A model generated the notes under the pieces. It saw only the letters and a list, made by a program, of their open reading frames with translations. It was not told the origin of the DNA and did no database searches. A DNA stretch of 58,558 nt from a virus. Position numbers and translations under genes: made by a program. This document shows positions 1-8,751 of this stretch, one piece after another. How positions within the stretch are numbered: position 1 is the first letter of the stretch; every line of letters starts with the position of its first letter. The DNA is taken from positions 1 to 58,558 of the IMG/VR virus record IMGVR_UViG_3300010403_000180; one strand, written 5' to 3'.

Positions 1-983
1 TAATAAACAAGGACAACCACTCCACCATTTCCACCACCACCTCCGCCACCTGCCCCTCCGTTTCCTGCACCGCCAGTTCCGTCAAATCCGTTTCCTCCAT
101 TGCCTCCATTTCCTCCTTTTGATTCAATAGCTGCCGAAGCACCGATAACAATTACTGCGAAGGCAATAAAGATAGTACCTCCATTCGTACCTGGGGCTCC
201 TCCACCACCGCCCCCTCCACCAGCACCAGAAGTAATAGAACCTCCTCCACCACCGCCCCCACCAGCAGAATTTGCAGAACCTTTTAATTTAATAGTCGCA
301 CCCGTAGCAGTAATATCAAGCATCTCTCTCATTAGCCAACCTAAAATGAACTTAACTAATGCAAGCGTTGCCGTACCCCCAGTGCTTGAACCACCAGAAG
401 ACGGACCCGTTCCGTTTCCTTGGGTTCCACCACCACCAGCACCTCCAGCCACTCCATTCCCACCAATAGAGTTTGAAATAGGTGTACCAGTTTTAGAGCC
501 TCCTGCTTGACCAACGTTTACCGCCTCACTTCCGCCATTTCCACCATTCTCTGCTGGGAAACCAATTAAATATCCATCTGCCATAGCCACCCCAACACCA
601 CCATTAGCACCAGAATTGTTCGTGGCGTTTGAACCATTGCCACCATTGGGGCCATTCCTCTTAATTTTAGAAGTACCGTTCATGGTTAGCGTACCAGTAC
701 CAAAAATGCGGTATCCTGCGGGGTCTAGGGTAGTACCCGTAGCCATTGTCATATTCGTATAGTAAACATCTCTTGTAAGCGTATAATCGCTACCAGATTT
801 TGTTGAACCAGCAGGGGTTGAAGCTCCATCAAAGTCAGCCGTACCATCCGAGCCGTCTCCGTACATATTAAAAAGACGCTTGTAGGCATCTACAAATTGC
901 GTCCATATTTCGGTGAAGTTACTGTTCATATTGCTGGCATCCAACTCATCGCCAGCAGCGAAAGTTACGTTTGGCTTTGACAT
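1..983 (-). CDS. Glycine-rich tail fibre/adhesin-like protein, N-terminal part (runs off window)
   Basis: The frame opens at ATG 983 and is open to base 1, giving 327 codons and two leftover bases. The N-terminus resembles the usual start of phage fibre proteins (FAAGDELDASNMNSNF, about residues 9-24). From residue ~115 it is dominated by GGNGG and GGGGG runs around short hydrophobic strands, including a Leu/Met-rich segment near residue 215 and an Ile/Val-rich segment near residue 285. This is the pattern of glycine-rich fibre tips. It follows the tail genes with only five bases of spacing. Its last visible residues (VVVLVY) fit directly onto the C-terminal fragment at 58412-58558, so the gene probably crosses the window junction. 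The role in host adsorption is inferred from position and composition. Confidence 0.75.
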   Translation of the reverse strand, partial: MSKPNVTFAAGDELDASNMNSNFTEIWTQFVDAYKRLFNMYGDGSDGTADFDGASTPAGSTKSGSDYTLTRDVYYTNMTMATGTTLDPAGYRIFGTGTLTMNGTSKIKRNGPNGGNGSNATNNSGANGGVGVAMADGYLIGFPAENGGNGGSEAVNVGQAGGSKTGTPISNSIGGNGVAGGAGGGGTQGNGTGPSSGGSSTGGTATLALVKFILGWLMREMLDITATGATIKLKGSANSAGGGGGGGGSITSGAGGGGGGGGAPGTNGGTIFIAFAVIVIGASAAIESKGGNGGNGGNGFDGTGGAGNGGAGGGGGGGNGGVVVLVY

Positions 984-988
984 ATTTT

Positions 989-1543
989 TTAACTAATAGT
1001 TACTTTGTAATCAACAGTTAAAGATTCTGTATTTGATTTCGTTAATGGAAGCTCTGCGGTTTCTGGGTCGGCAATTCGGCTAAATAACTGACCAGTGTTT
1101 ACAGTTCCAGTTCCGTCAATAAAATGACCAACTTCGTAATATGTTCCCGTGGTTTCTGTTGCCGTAAAGAAGGTTGAGATATAAGCTACGTTTGATGAAT
1201 ATGTTTTTGAACTGATAACTTTTCGGAAAACTTCCGTGCCAAGTTGGGTGTTTCCATTTGCCGAACCAGTTGCATCGCTTCCCAATGCACAATAATTTAA
1301 AATCCCCGTGTAGGTGGTTGTTCCTGCAAGAATCATGGCAAAAACAGTTCTTCCAACCGTTGGGATTATATTAGTTTTTACTATTTTTCTTTTAAGAAAT
1401 TTGCTGTGAAAAACTTCTTTTAAAGCATCAAATTCTTTTCCTCTTAGCGTTGCAAGTTTCGCCTCCATGGCCTTAGCCTCTGGGGTGCTGACATCGCAAA
1501 AGTAAAATGTTGCTTCGCCCTTCATTTGTAAAGTGTCATTCAT
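989..1543 (-). CDS. Phage tail protein, baseplate/fibre-associated, function unassigned
   Basis: 184 residues from ATG 1543, four bases after the hub gene stop. The longer open frame to 1627 runs into that gene and is not needed. The middle part (CALGSDATGSANGNTQ, then later EVFRK and YYEVGHFIDGTG) matches a recurrent phage tail pattern: 'ALGSG...T.L..E..R', then 'F...E..G...E.G', then 'L..RI'. Members of that group sit among distal tail genes. The first ~60 residues (MKGEATFYFCDV, then Lys-rich) are less familiar. Order hub, this gene, glycine-rich fibre suggests a distal tail component. No enzymatic motif is visible. Confidence 0.75.
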   Translation of the reverse strand: MNDTLQMKGEATFYFCDVSTPEAKAMEAKLATLRGKEFDALKEVFHSKFLKRKIVKTNIIPTVGRTVFAMILAGTTTYTGILNYCALGSDATGSANGNTQLGTEVFRKVISSKTYSSNVAYISTFFTATETTGTYYEVGHFIDGTGTVNTGQLFSRIADPETAELPLTKSNTESLTVDYKVTIS

Positions 1544-1547
1544 AGTT

Positions 1548-3827
1548 TTATGCGACAAAGTTGCAGCCCCTATTAAAGAATGCTGGTCGCTTCCTGTCAG
1601 CATCGCTGGCGGGAAAGTACGGAGCATACACCCAAGTGGGTGGGCTGTCTTTAATCATTCTAATTAACGTTTCGCCGACAACCATTGTGTCAAGCGTTAC
1701 TAAACTAATTCTATCAAGAGTTTGATTAAAGTGCAATTCTTCTGCAAACGTCATGGTGTCAATATCTTCTAGGTTTATGGTAATATCCAATACTTCACCC
1801 TCCTGTCTAAACACTCCAACCTTTTTGTTGGTGTCATCAATTTGCTTCATCAAAAATTCCACGATTCCAATCACTCGTGCCGTTGAACATTCTATTTTGT
1901 AATCCAGTCTTTCTGGGGTTTTGGTGGTCGTGATAACCTTGTTAATGGTGAAATCTTGGTTGAGCGTTCGTATATCCGATTGGATATTGATATGCTGACC
2001 AGAGCGTAAGCCATTTCTTGCTGTTTTGAATGTCGCCTTTTTAATCGGTAACGCATAATCGGTAAATTCCGCTTGGGCTCGCTGTCTTGCCGCTTCTTTG
2101 GTCTTAATTAACTTATCCACAACCACCCATTCATGTTCTCCGTAAGTTGCAACCGAAGCACTATTTTTTGCCTTTACCAATACCACTATCAATGGACTGC
2201 CTGTAACAACAACGTCTCCACTGCCTGGGGCAGAGTTAAATTTGATAACCTTTTCTTGGTAGTTCCACAAACAATCAAAACTTGTTGGGTCATCAATAAA
2301 GTCAACGCCAACAGTTTTTCCAACACCTCCAACGGTTACGGTAGGAGAAACATCATATCGGTATGGAAGTTTGAAGCTCTTAGTGGTTCCATCGCCCGTG
2401 CCAACCTTGTCGCTTCGGCTGTCGCCAACATACTCACCGCCTCGCACATAGACAATATTTCTAATTTGTTTATTGTCATCGTTCACTTCTAAACTGTTAA
2501 AAACATAGTTTCCGTTGGTGTCGGTTAGGTCAAACGGTGCAACCTCTCCCGTAGTCTTTGGGAAAAAATGAATGTCTTTGTTGTAATCAATGTACCAATC
2601 AAAGCCTATAAGTTCAGCAAGTTGCTGGATGCAATCAGATGGCTTTTTGTAGTTAAACAAAATATATTCTAGGGTAACTCCGCTGGCCTGCACGTTTGCC
2701 ACAGTAAATCCCGTGGTGTAGGTGGAAATAATATCGGTTACGATATCTTCCACAGCCATGCTTTCATAGGTATCAAAAACCAGCTTTCGGTTAAGCGTAT
2801 AAGTGTAATCAGAACATTCAACATCATAGCTGATGAGTTTTCCTCTAATGCTTTCGGTAACTTTGATAATCACTCCCGCAAAAATCTTTTCTCCGTGATA
2901 GTAAACAATGATTTCGCTCTCAATCCCTGGCTTCCAAATTCTGCCTTCGTAGCTCTTGGTGGTAAATTGCAGGTTATCAATTTGAGAGGTGATGATGTCT
3001 TCTTTTCTAAAAGAATCCCAATCAATGAAGTCAACTTTATCCACACCATCAACCATCACAATAAAAGCCTGCGACCCAGGCGAAGGGCTGGGGCTAATAG
3101 AAGGACTGACTGATGGTGATACTGATGGTGAAACAGAAGGGCTTACTGATGGACTTGCCGAGGGGCTAATAGATGGACTTCTTGATGCAGAGGGGGATTG
3201 GCTAGGAGATGAACTTGGTGAAACAGATGGCGATACCGAAGGAGAGCTAGAAGGAGAAACCGAGGGGCTAGCGGAGGGGCTTGCAGAAGGACTTTTTGAA
3301 GCGGAGGGAGAAGCGGAAGGGCTTGAACTGGGTGAGGAAGATGGCGAAGCTGAAGGGCTAATTGATGGAGATTTTGAAGCAGAAGGTGATAAAGAAGCTG
3401 ATGGTGATGCGGATGGGGAGGAAGATGGAGATGAAGAAGGGCTAACGGAAGCCGAAGGTGATGCGGAAGGGCTAGAACTTGGTGATATTGAAGGGGATTT
3501 TGATGGGGAAATTGATGCCGAGGGTGAGGCAGAGGGTGAGGAAGATGGCGAGACGGAGGCACTAGGCGAGGCGGAGGGACTTGATGAAGGAGAGACGGAG
3601 GCGGAGGGGGAGGCCGATGGTGAGGAGGAAGGAGAAACAGATGGTGAGCGTGAAGCGGAGGCCGCTCCAATAAAGTATTTTGGAATGGCTAAATTGTTCT
3701 GCTCAAACCACCAGCAAAGGTGGATAGGTTTCCAGTTTAATAGCGTTTCTTCTTTAACAAAAAGCGACAGAAGTTTGTGGCTCCAACTCGTCAGATTTTC
3801 TATTGTCTTTGCTAAAAAAGTTTTCAT
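1548..3827 (-). CDS. Tail hub/baseplate protein with N-terminal Ser-Pro repeat arm
   Basis: 759 residues, three parts. Residues 1-57 form a module with a hydrophobic/Trp-rich segment (KPIHLCWWFEQNNLAIPKYF, 33-52). Residues ~60-248 are a near-pure SPSxSPS repeat. Residues ~252-759 resemble siphovirus baseplate-hub or tail-endopeptidase proteins: a beta-rich start, then 'DIVTDIISTYTTGFTV', a 'LAELIGFDWYIDYN' segment typical of the gp27/Gp37-like hub fold, and 'TTKTPERLDYKIECS'. Its first bases overlap the stop of the upstream methyltransferase-like gene (ATGA), implying coupled translation. The N-terminal module and repeat type recur in the protein at 48180-51236. Hub identity rests on fold-like patterns and position after the tape measure; the repeat arm is directly visible. 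Confidence 0.8.
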   Translation of the reverse strand: MKTFLAKTIENLTSWSHKLLSLFVKEETLLNWKPIHLCWWFEQNNLAIPKYFIGAASASRSPSVSPSSSPSASPSASVSPSSSPSASPSASVSPSSSPSASPSASISPSKSPSISPSSSPSASPSASVSPSSSPSSSPSASPSASLSPSASKSPSISPSASPSSSPSSSPSASPSASKSPSASPSASPSVSPSSSPSVSPSVSPSSSPSQSPSASRSPSISPSASPSVSPSVSPSVSPSVSPSISPSPSPGSQAFIVMVDGVDKVDFIDWDSFRKEDIITSQIDNLQFTTKSYEGRIWKPGIESEIIVYYHGEKIFAGVIIKVTESIRGKLISYDVECSDYTYTLNRKLVFDTYESMAVEDIVTDIISTYTTGFTVANVQASGVTLEYILFNYKKPSDCIQQLAELIGFDWYIDYNKDIHFFPKTTGEVAPFDLTDTNGNYVFNSLEVNDDNKQIRNIVYVRGGEYVGDSRSDKVGTGDGTTKSFKLPYRYDVSPTVTVGGVGKTVGVDFIDDPTSFDCLWNYQEKVIKFNSAPGSGDVVVTGSPLIVVLVKAKNSASVATYGEHEWVVVDKLIKTKEAARQRAQAEFTDYALPIKKATFKTARNGLRSGQHINIQSDIRTLNQDFTINKVITTTKTPERLDYKIECSTARVIGIVEFLMKQIDDTNKKVGVFRQEGEVLDITINLEDIDTMTFAEELHFNQTLDRISLVTLDTMVVGETLIRMIKDSPPTWVYAPYFPASDADRKRPAFFNRGCNFVA

Positions 3828-4342
3828 TTAAGTAAGGGTTCTGGGATAATTTCTCTCGTTCCAAAATAATAAATTCGGTTTGAAAGTCGGTTGGGTTTGT
3901 TTGAGCCATATCGGATAAATCTTTTTCGGTATGCAGAAACATCGGCATCATCAATGGTGTTTAAGATTATGTAGTTGCAGATTTTTCCTACGGCTTTGGC
4001 AAACTCATCGGTCAAAACAAATTCGCACATTCTTCCATCAAACAAATCTACAATGCAAACGTCAAAGTGTCCGCAATGTTTTATATATTCTCGTGCATCC
4101 TGCTGAATAAATTCTACTCCGAATTGTTCCTGGCATGGCTTAATATCCACTGCGGTTATTGGGACGGCTCCATAAATAAGTCGTGTGAGTCCTGCCACGG
4201 TTCCACCTGCAAATCCCAAAATGAGTACACTCTCTGGCTTAAACTGTGGCACCATATAAATCCAAACTCCGTTCGTCAGATAAGCAGTCGGTGGATTCAC
4301 GGAGTCTATTAAGCCTTCCGAGTTTCTCATTTTTTCAATCAT
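3824..4342 (-). CDS. Spermidine-synthase-like SAM-binding-fold protein (copy 1)
   Basis: 172 residues. Residues ~38-60 (SVLILGFAGGTVAGLTRLIY) form the glycine loop of a class I Rossmann fold. ITAVDIKP follows as the acidic strand-2 motif, then a VDLFDG segment resembling the catalytic region of spermidine-synthase-type enzymes. At 172 residues it lacks the N-terminal beta domain of true SpeE (about 280), so polyamine synthesis is unlikely. It overlaps the tape measure gene upstream and the Ser-Pro repeat hub gene downstream by four bases each. A paralogue at 51224-51763 has the same partner arrangement, suggesting it acts on or with the Ser-Pro repeat virion protein. Substrate unknown. Confidence 0.75.
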   Translation of the reverse strand: MIEKMRNSEGLIDSVNPPTAYLTNGVWIYMVPQFKPESVLILGFAGGTVAGLTRLIYGAVPITAVDIKPCQEQFGVEFIQQDAREYIKHCGHFDVCIVDLFDGRMCEFVLTDEFAKAVGKICNYIILNTIDDADVSAYRKRFIRYGSNKPNRLSNRIYYFGTREIIPEPLLK

Positions 4343-6372
4343 ACCCGTATGTTCAGTTTTAATTTATCAATAATCATGTCGCCGATTTCTTCGGCAACAC
4401 TGCGGTCAAGGTAGGTTCCACCGTTAATGTTGACCACAATTCCTCCACCTCCTGCCAAAGCACCTGGATTTTGCATAGCAATAATAAAGTCCTTCGGGTC
4501 GGTGCTCACAATATGACCGCCTTGAACCACTCCGTCCTTGATTCCAAGGCTACTTTTAACACTGCTAACTGCCCCTCCAACGGCTCCGCCGATGTATTGG
4601 GCTGCTTTCTGCCCCCACTCATAAACCCTTTGAAAGGCGTTGGCTACGGCGTTTATAGCGTCTGCAAAGGCTTTAATCTGGGCACTGGCTTGTTGCACAA
4701 TGAAGTTCACCACTTGGGTTATGAGGGTCAGCACCCTTGCCAAGGTATCAAGCATGATACCAAGAATGCTTACCACTAACACGAATGCCCCATAGAGAGC
4801 CGCTCCGAAAACAATCACCAAAGGTTGGGCTGCTTTCCAAAGTTCCAGCAAGCTCGGTAAGAGTTGCGTGGCAATAGTGTTCCAAAGGTTCTTTAAAGCT
4901 GGGAAAAGTTTAGTGGAGAGGTCTTGCCACAGTTGGTTGAAAATCGGGGTAACAAAGGTAGCCAAGGTTTCCCACAGTGCCATTAAGACTGGCATAATAT
5001 TGGTGCTGAAATAATTATAGAGTTCGGTGGCTATGCCCATCAGACTTTTTACGGTGTCAATGAAAAATTCAAACGCATGGCGTAGGTCAGTCATTACTCC
5101 CTGTAAGAATTGCAATATATCAATCTTTGAAAACTCGGTCAGAAGGTCTTGCCAGTTTATATGCAGTTGGGAAACAATCGCTGCAAGACCAATCGCTACT
5201 GCAATAATAATTCCAATCGGCCCCGATAGAGCAACGAATCCTGCAATAATCGGACCAATTATTAAACCAAGCGTACCAACCGCTGCAACCACTCCCGATA
5301 CTGCCAAAGCCACCAGAATAATGTTTCTGGTGAGTTCTGGGTTGGCATTTATCCATTCCGTAATTTTTAAGATGACGGGGGCGATTGAGTTAAGCAGGCT
5401 TGAAATAACTGGGATAAAAGAATCACCAATCGCCTGTTTTAAGTTATTAAAAGTTTCTTTTAAGACAAGCAGTTGCACTTCCAAGGTGTTTTTTACGGCT
5501 TCTGCCCTGCCTCCTACGAGCTCTTGCACCTTTGCAAAAATCTCGGCTGCGGAAGCACCGTCTTCAAGCTTAATTCCGTATGCCGTTAAAATCCTCGCTT
5601 GTCCTGCGAGGGCTTTTGAAAGGCTGGTGGCCGCTTCTTCAAGGGTGATATTTTTTGCCCGTGCCAAGTCCATTGCCAAAGAAGTATCAGTGATAGATTT
5701 CTTTACATCACCCGTAACTTGGAAAAACTTTGACATGGCAACCGCCGCAGTCTCATCGTCAAATCCTAATTGCACCGCTGCTTTTGAAGCACTAATAAAA
5801 GCGTCCCTCGCTTTGTTTAATTCCTCTTGGGTTATTTTTATCGTCTTGGTAATCCCAATGGTCTTGGTATCTACCGCCCCAAGCTTACTTCCGTATTCCT
5901 GTATTTTTAAGTTAAGCCCCTCAATTTGGTTTCTGGTTGAGGCAACTTGGATAGCGTAATCAGCTTGTGATATTTTTCCCTTTGAAAGCTGGTTGTTAAG
6001 GTCTATGAGGTTTTGTTGCTTATCTCTGATGGCAATGCTAGCGGCTTGAATCTCATTCTTCATTTTCGCCGCTTCCACGCCTGTGATTTTCAGACTGCTA
6101 CTGGTAAGGGTTAATCCCGTTGCCACTTCAATCGCCCTTCCTTTCATAGAACTTAGGGCTGCGTCAAAGTTCGCCATTTTTAGTTGAGCATCAGCGGCCT
6201 CTTTAACACTCAATACTAAGCCTGCTGAAATCGCACCAAAAGCGGCAGTGCCAGCTATTGCCATGCCTTCAAATGCGGGTTTCATATCAGTCAGCGTTCC
6301 GCTAATTCTCTTAGCTACCGATGAAACCTCGTCCGTCATCCTTGCGATAATGTCTATGTATTGATTAGCCAT
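4339..6372 (-). CDS. Tail tape measure protein
   Basis: 677 residues. It is Ala/Ile-rich with long helical stretches and hydrophobic segments (about residues 350-400 and 515-550), and ends in a Gly-rich region before a short C-terminal tail. The sequence resembles TP901-type tape measures: an initial 'EVSSVAKRISGTL' coiled region, a central 'AAVAMSKFFQVTGDV' and 'LAGQARILTAYGIKLED' block, then membrane-active helices. Such proteins set tail length and may help DNA cross the membrane. The start overlaps the -1 frame chaperone extension by eight bases, the normal tail order. Length implies a moderately short tail, if the usual length relation holds. Confidence 0.92.
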   Translation of the reverse strand: MANQYIDIIARMTDEVSSVAKRISGTLTDMKPAFEGMAIAGTAAFGAISAGLVLSVKEAADAQLKMANFDAALSSMKGRAIEVATGLTLTSSSLKITGVEAAKMKNEIQAASIAIRDKQQNLIDLNNQLSKGKISQADYAIQVASTRNQIEGLNLKIQEYGSKLGAVDTKTIGITKTIKITQEELNKARDAFISASKAAVQLGFDDETAAVAMSKFFQVTGDVKKSITDTSLAMDLARAKNITLEEAATSLSKALAGQARILTAYGIKLEDGASAAEIFAKVQELVGGRAEAVKNTLEVQLLVLKETFNNLKQAIGDSFIPVISSLLNSIAPVILKITEWINANPELTRNIILVALAVSGVVAAVGTLGLIIGPIIAGFVALSGPIGIIIAVAIGLAAIVSQLHINWQDLLTEFSKIDILQFLQGVMTDLRHAFEFFIDTVKSLMGIATELYNYFSTNIMPVLMALWETLATFVTPIFNQLWQDLSTKLFPALKNLWNTIATQLLPSLLELWKAAQPLVIVFGAALYGAFVLVVSILGIMLDTLARVLTLITQVVNFIVQQASAQIKAFADAINAVANAFQRVYEWGQKAAQYIGGAVGGAVSSVKSSLGIKDGVVQGGHIVSTDPKDFIIAMQNPGALAGGGGIVVNINGGTYLDRSVAEEIGDMIIDKLKLNIRV

Positions 6373-6897
6373 CGTGGTTTGATTTATTCTTCTTATTTTG
6401 GAAAGCAGCTTCGGTGTTCCTCATTATCAGGATGCATTCAATAAACCAAGTTGGCTGGGAAAGATATTGTTGGTATGTCCATCCCATTTCACGGCAAATG
6501 GTAACTATCTTCATTTCTTCCGTGGCAGCACCACTTCCCGTTTGTAGAACATAGGCATAATCGTTAGCTACTTCGTTTTTTTTTCCTCTAAGTTGGTGAT
6601 TTGCTTTACCTCGTCAAGAACAATTTTGAATTCTTCTGCTCTTAATTCAAGCAAAGCATCAAGCACGTTCTCTGCTTTGCCGTCAACTGATACCACCACC
6701 TGTGAGACCTGCTGATTTTCAATTTCGTCTACCACCTCGGCTGGAAAGGCATCAATTTTCGGTATTGATTCATTCATGTCAACCTTGACATATTTCATCA
6801 TTACGTTTCTGATAGCCCTATCCTCTTTAACATTCAGATAGGTTTTAAGCACTATCGTATGTTCCCCCGCCTTAATTTGTTTCGTTTCCCGTTCCAT
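6365..6897 (-). CDS. Tail assembly chaperone, long form (G-T-type) by -1 frameshift
   Basis: After the zero-frame codons ending Glu-Glu-Lys-Lys there is a run of nine A residues on the coding strand (bases 6584-6576). Slipping back one base there bypasses the TAG at 6568-6570 and opens a further ~68 codons ending at TAA 6367-6365. The extension reads NEVANDYAYVLQTGSG at its start and contains SQPTWFIECILIMRNTEAAF. That is the expected pattern of T-type chaperone extensions, which bind the tape measure. The extended frame overlaps the tape measure start by eight bases. Frameshifting itself is inferred from the homopolymer, the continuity of the -1 frame and the conserved arrangement in tailed phages. 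Confidence 0.85.
6568..6897 (-). CDS. Tail assembly chaperone, short form (G-type)
   Basis: 109 residues, the zero-frame product that stops at TAG just after the A9 slippery run. It has a short beta-rich N-terminus (KAGEHTIVLKTYLNVKEDRA) and a helical C-terminus ending NLEEKKTK. It lies between the major tail protein and the tape measure, where lambda gpG equivalents are found. Such proteins coat the tape measure during tail assembly and are not kept in the virion. No Shine-Dalgarno is evident before ATG 6897; the region before it is A/C-rich. Confidence 0.85.
   Translation of the reverse strand: MERETKQIKAGEHTIVLKTYLNVKEDRAIRNVMMKYVKVDMNESIPKIDAFPAEVVDEIENQQVSQVVVSVDGKAENVLDALLELRAEEFKIVLDEVKQITNLEEKKTK
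6576..6584 (-). promoter_or_regulatory. A9 slippery site for -1 ribosomal frameshift
   Basis: Nine consecutive T on the plus strand, i.e. A9 on the coding strand, six bases before the zero-frame stop. It joins the 109-residue frame to a conserved-looking -1 frame extension. No strong downstream hairpin is obvious; the homopolymer alone may be sufficient. Confidence 0.8.
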
Positions 6898-6911
6898 TTT
6901 GTTTGGAGTTA

Positions 6912-6926
6912 TTCGGTTTTTCCGAA
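6912..6926 (-). other. Small hairpin between major tail protein and chaperone genes
   Basis: TTCGG-TTTTT-CCGAA, a 5-bp stem with a 5-base loop in the 43-base gap. It has no clear U-tract, so it may tune relative expression or mRNA stability rather than terminate. Confidence 0.35.
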
Positions 6927-6940
6927 CAACTGGTTAATTA

Positions 6941-7915
6941 TTAGTAAGAAGATACTCCGTTGATAAGTTGGAGAGTGCTCCACAACCTTGTATTAGCAAG
7001 GTCAAAGTACACTTCAAAGTTAATGTTTTGAGCGGCGATGTCTCCAAGACCTCCCTTCTTTTCCCATGCGTCAAACATGACTTTTGGAAATACCATGTCT
7101 AAGGTTGGGAATTGGGTAGCTCCTAAAAGCTTTGGGCAAACCAGTTTAATCTCAACTGCTTTGACGGTGTTATTTAACATGTAGTCCCTCCATGTTCGGT
7201 CTTCGTAGTTCAGTTCCAAAGAGCCCTTAATCTTAAAGCCCTTAATTATAATATCCTCTGGTTCCAAGGTTCCCAGCACGTCAATTTTTCCAACGCTCTT
7301 GGCAATTTCAATGTTGAAGTTCTTCAAGCTAATGGCGGTGGCCGCAGACAATAGGCCAGTGTCGTTTGCCACTTTGAAAATCAAGTCGCTTCCAATGAAC
7401 CGCTTATCAATCTGGTAGCTGGCGGTCGGGGCGGTTTCATCTTGGTGCACCTTAGAGATAAAGTTAGCTACGAAGGTAGCAATCTTTCCAACTGCTATGT
7501 CAATTTTCAGGGAGTTAATCATCGCCATTCGGAAGTTAGAAGAACCAACTGGGTCTTTTAAGTGGATAGATAAGCTGGTGCCAGTTACATTGTTTGGCAG
7601 GGTGTAGTCGTGAGAATATACACCAGTCTCCAATAGAGTTGGAGTGTCGGTTCCGCAAAGAGCCAAGAGAATCAATCCGAAAGAGTTCACATTGATTTCT
7701 CCTTCAATATCTCCCTCCGCCCATTCGCTGGTAACGTAACCAGTCATGGCCGCATCGGTGATGTGCCCATAACTTGATTCCGTCATAGCTCTATTGACCT
7801 TGTCATCAAACGTCAGAGCTGTTTTAGGCAACCAATAAGTCGCCGCAACTCCCGTGCCTTTGCTGGATTCCTTTCCGATACCGACCTCCACTAAACGATT
7901 TACAAATTTTGTCAT
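6941..7915 (-). CDS. Major tail (tube) protein
   Basis: 324 residues. The N-terminus (VGIGKESSKGTGVAATYWLP) resembles siphovirus tail tube proteins, which begin by declaring 'G.E...GT.....W.P'. The rest is beta-rich, with alternating hydrophobic strands and segments such as GDIEGEINVNSFGLILLALC. It lies just before the chaperone and tape measure and after the small tail-completion genes, the conserved position of the tube protein. Such proteins stack as hexamers round the tape measure to make the tail tube. No added Ig-like domain is visible. Confidence 0.88.
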   Translation of the reverse strand: MTKFVNRLVEVGIGKESSKGTGVAATYWLPKTALTFDDKVNRAMTESSYGHITDAAMTGYVTSEWAEGDIEGEINVNSFGLILLALCGTDTPTLLETGVYSHDYTLPNNVTGTSLSIHLKDPVGSSNFRMAMINSLKIDIAVGKIATFVANFISKVHQDETAPTASYQIDKRFIGSDLIFKVANDTGLLSAATAISLKNFNIEIAKSVGKIDVLGTLEPEDIIIKGFKIKGSLELNYEDRTWRDYMLNNTVKAVEIKLVCPKLLGATQFPTLDMVFPKVMFDAWEKKGGLGDIAAQNINFEVYFDLANTRLWSTLQLINGVSSY

Positions 7916-7947
7916 GTTTTTTTAGCCTAACTTCAACCGAGGTCTCA

Positions 7948-8382
7948 TTAAGCAGTTATGTTAATTGATATTTTTACTTTTATTTCCATTTCCGCTTTCA
8001 TGTATGGCGGTGAAGGAATTAACTCATCGGTCAATGCGGGCTGGCAGATAATCATCGTTTCATCGCTGGCTAGCTGTACGCTGGATAATTGCTGGTCTCG
8101 GTCAAAGGCGTATAAGATGTCGTCCACTGCTTGCAAAACCATGTCTCGTGCCTTTTTCTCGCTGATGGTGCCCTCTGCAACCTTCACAATGACTATCAGC
8201 TTATACACATACACTCTCTGGTTCTCAATCGTTGTTTCAAACTCTGAATCGTTCTTTTTGGCCGCAATCATCACGGCTGGGTAGCCATTAAATTCTTCGG
8301 TCGGGTAATCAGCCACTTCTTGGATAGTAGAGATGCTTTGTAGCTTGGCTTTAATTGCGTTTTGAATGCTATGAAATCCCAT
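7948..8382 (-). CDS. Tail terminator/completion-like minor tail protein
   Basis: 144 residues. It opens with a helix (MGFHSIQNAIKAKLQSISTI) followed by alternating strands (VYVYKLIVIVKVAEGT) and a further helix (ARDMVLQAVDDILYAFDRD). This resembles the small alpha/beta proteins (gpU or gp17 type) that cap the tail tube and join it to the head. It sits between an HK97 gp10-like gene and the tail tube gene. Assignment is from size, fold pattern and order; no catalytic residues. Confidence 0.7.
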   Translation of the reverse strand: MGFHSIQNAIKAKLQSISTIQEVADYPTEEFNGYPAVMIAAKKNDSEFETTIENQRVYVYKLIVIVKVAEGTISEKKARDMVLQAVDDILYAFDRDQQLSSVQLASDETMIICQPALTDELIPSPPYMKAEMEIKVKISINITA

Positions 8383-8384
8383 GG

Positions 8385-8750
8385 TTACATCTCTAATAAT
8401 TTTTGTATTCTGTTGTTGATTATCTGTTCAAAGTTTGGCCTAAATTGCGTGGCTGGCTGTTCCAAAAACTTTGCTTGCCCTGTTCTGTGCCTTGCTCGTT
8501 CGTTCTCGTGAACGTAGAGGGCATAATCGGTGTGGGCACCCACCACCACTTCCAACCTATTTCTTTCCCAAACCTGGGTGGCTCCTCGCAATCTTCCTGT
8601 GTCTACTGGCACCAATGGCTTTGCTTTTCCTTCTAAGAAATAACCAACTTCCCACATCGCTTCGGACATTTCCTGCACAAAGTTTCTTGGCATGTCTTGG
8701 AATTTCTTCGTTACTTCCGATAGGTTTTTTATATTAAGTTGGATTTCCAT
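8385..8750 (-). CDS. HK97 gp10-like head-tail joining protein
   Basis: 121 residues. The segment KAKPLVPVDTGRLRGATQV (about 40-58) is the characteristic 'P.DTG.L..S' signature of HK97 gp10-like proteins. It is followed by a TDYALYVHENERARHRTGQA stretch (Y..yVH.G.g... pattern) and FLEQPATQF near the end. These proteins lie in the head-tail connector region. Two-base spacing to the next gene supports one transcript. Confidence 0.87.
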   Translation of the reverse strand: MEIQLNIKNLSEVTKKFQDMPRNFVQEMSEAMWEVGYFLEGKAKPLVPVDTGRLRGATQVWERNRLEVVVGAHTDYALYVHENERARHRTGQAKFLEQPATQFRPNFEQIINNRIQKLLEM

Positions 8751-8751
8751 G

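Noticed and set aside
100-510. Proline-rich plus-strand frame
   Set aside because: Complement of the glycine-rich fibre gene; composition follows from GGN codons.
3143-3670. Second minus-strand frame rich in Pro, Leu and His over the repeat
   Set aside because: Shifted-frame reading of the same low-complexity DNA, without a domain or a ribosome-binding site.
2989-3831. Long plus-strand frame rich in Glu, Gly and Asp across the Ser-Pro repeat
   Set aside because: It is the opposite-strand shadow of the SPS codons; the minus-strand frame continues into a recognisable hub domain.
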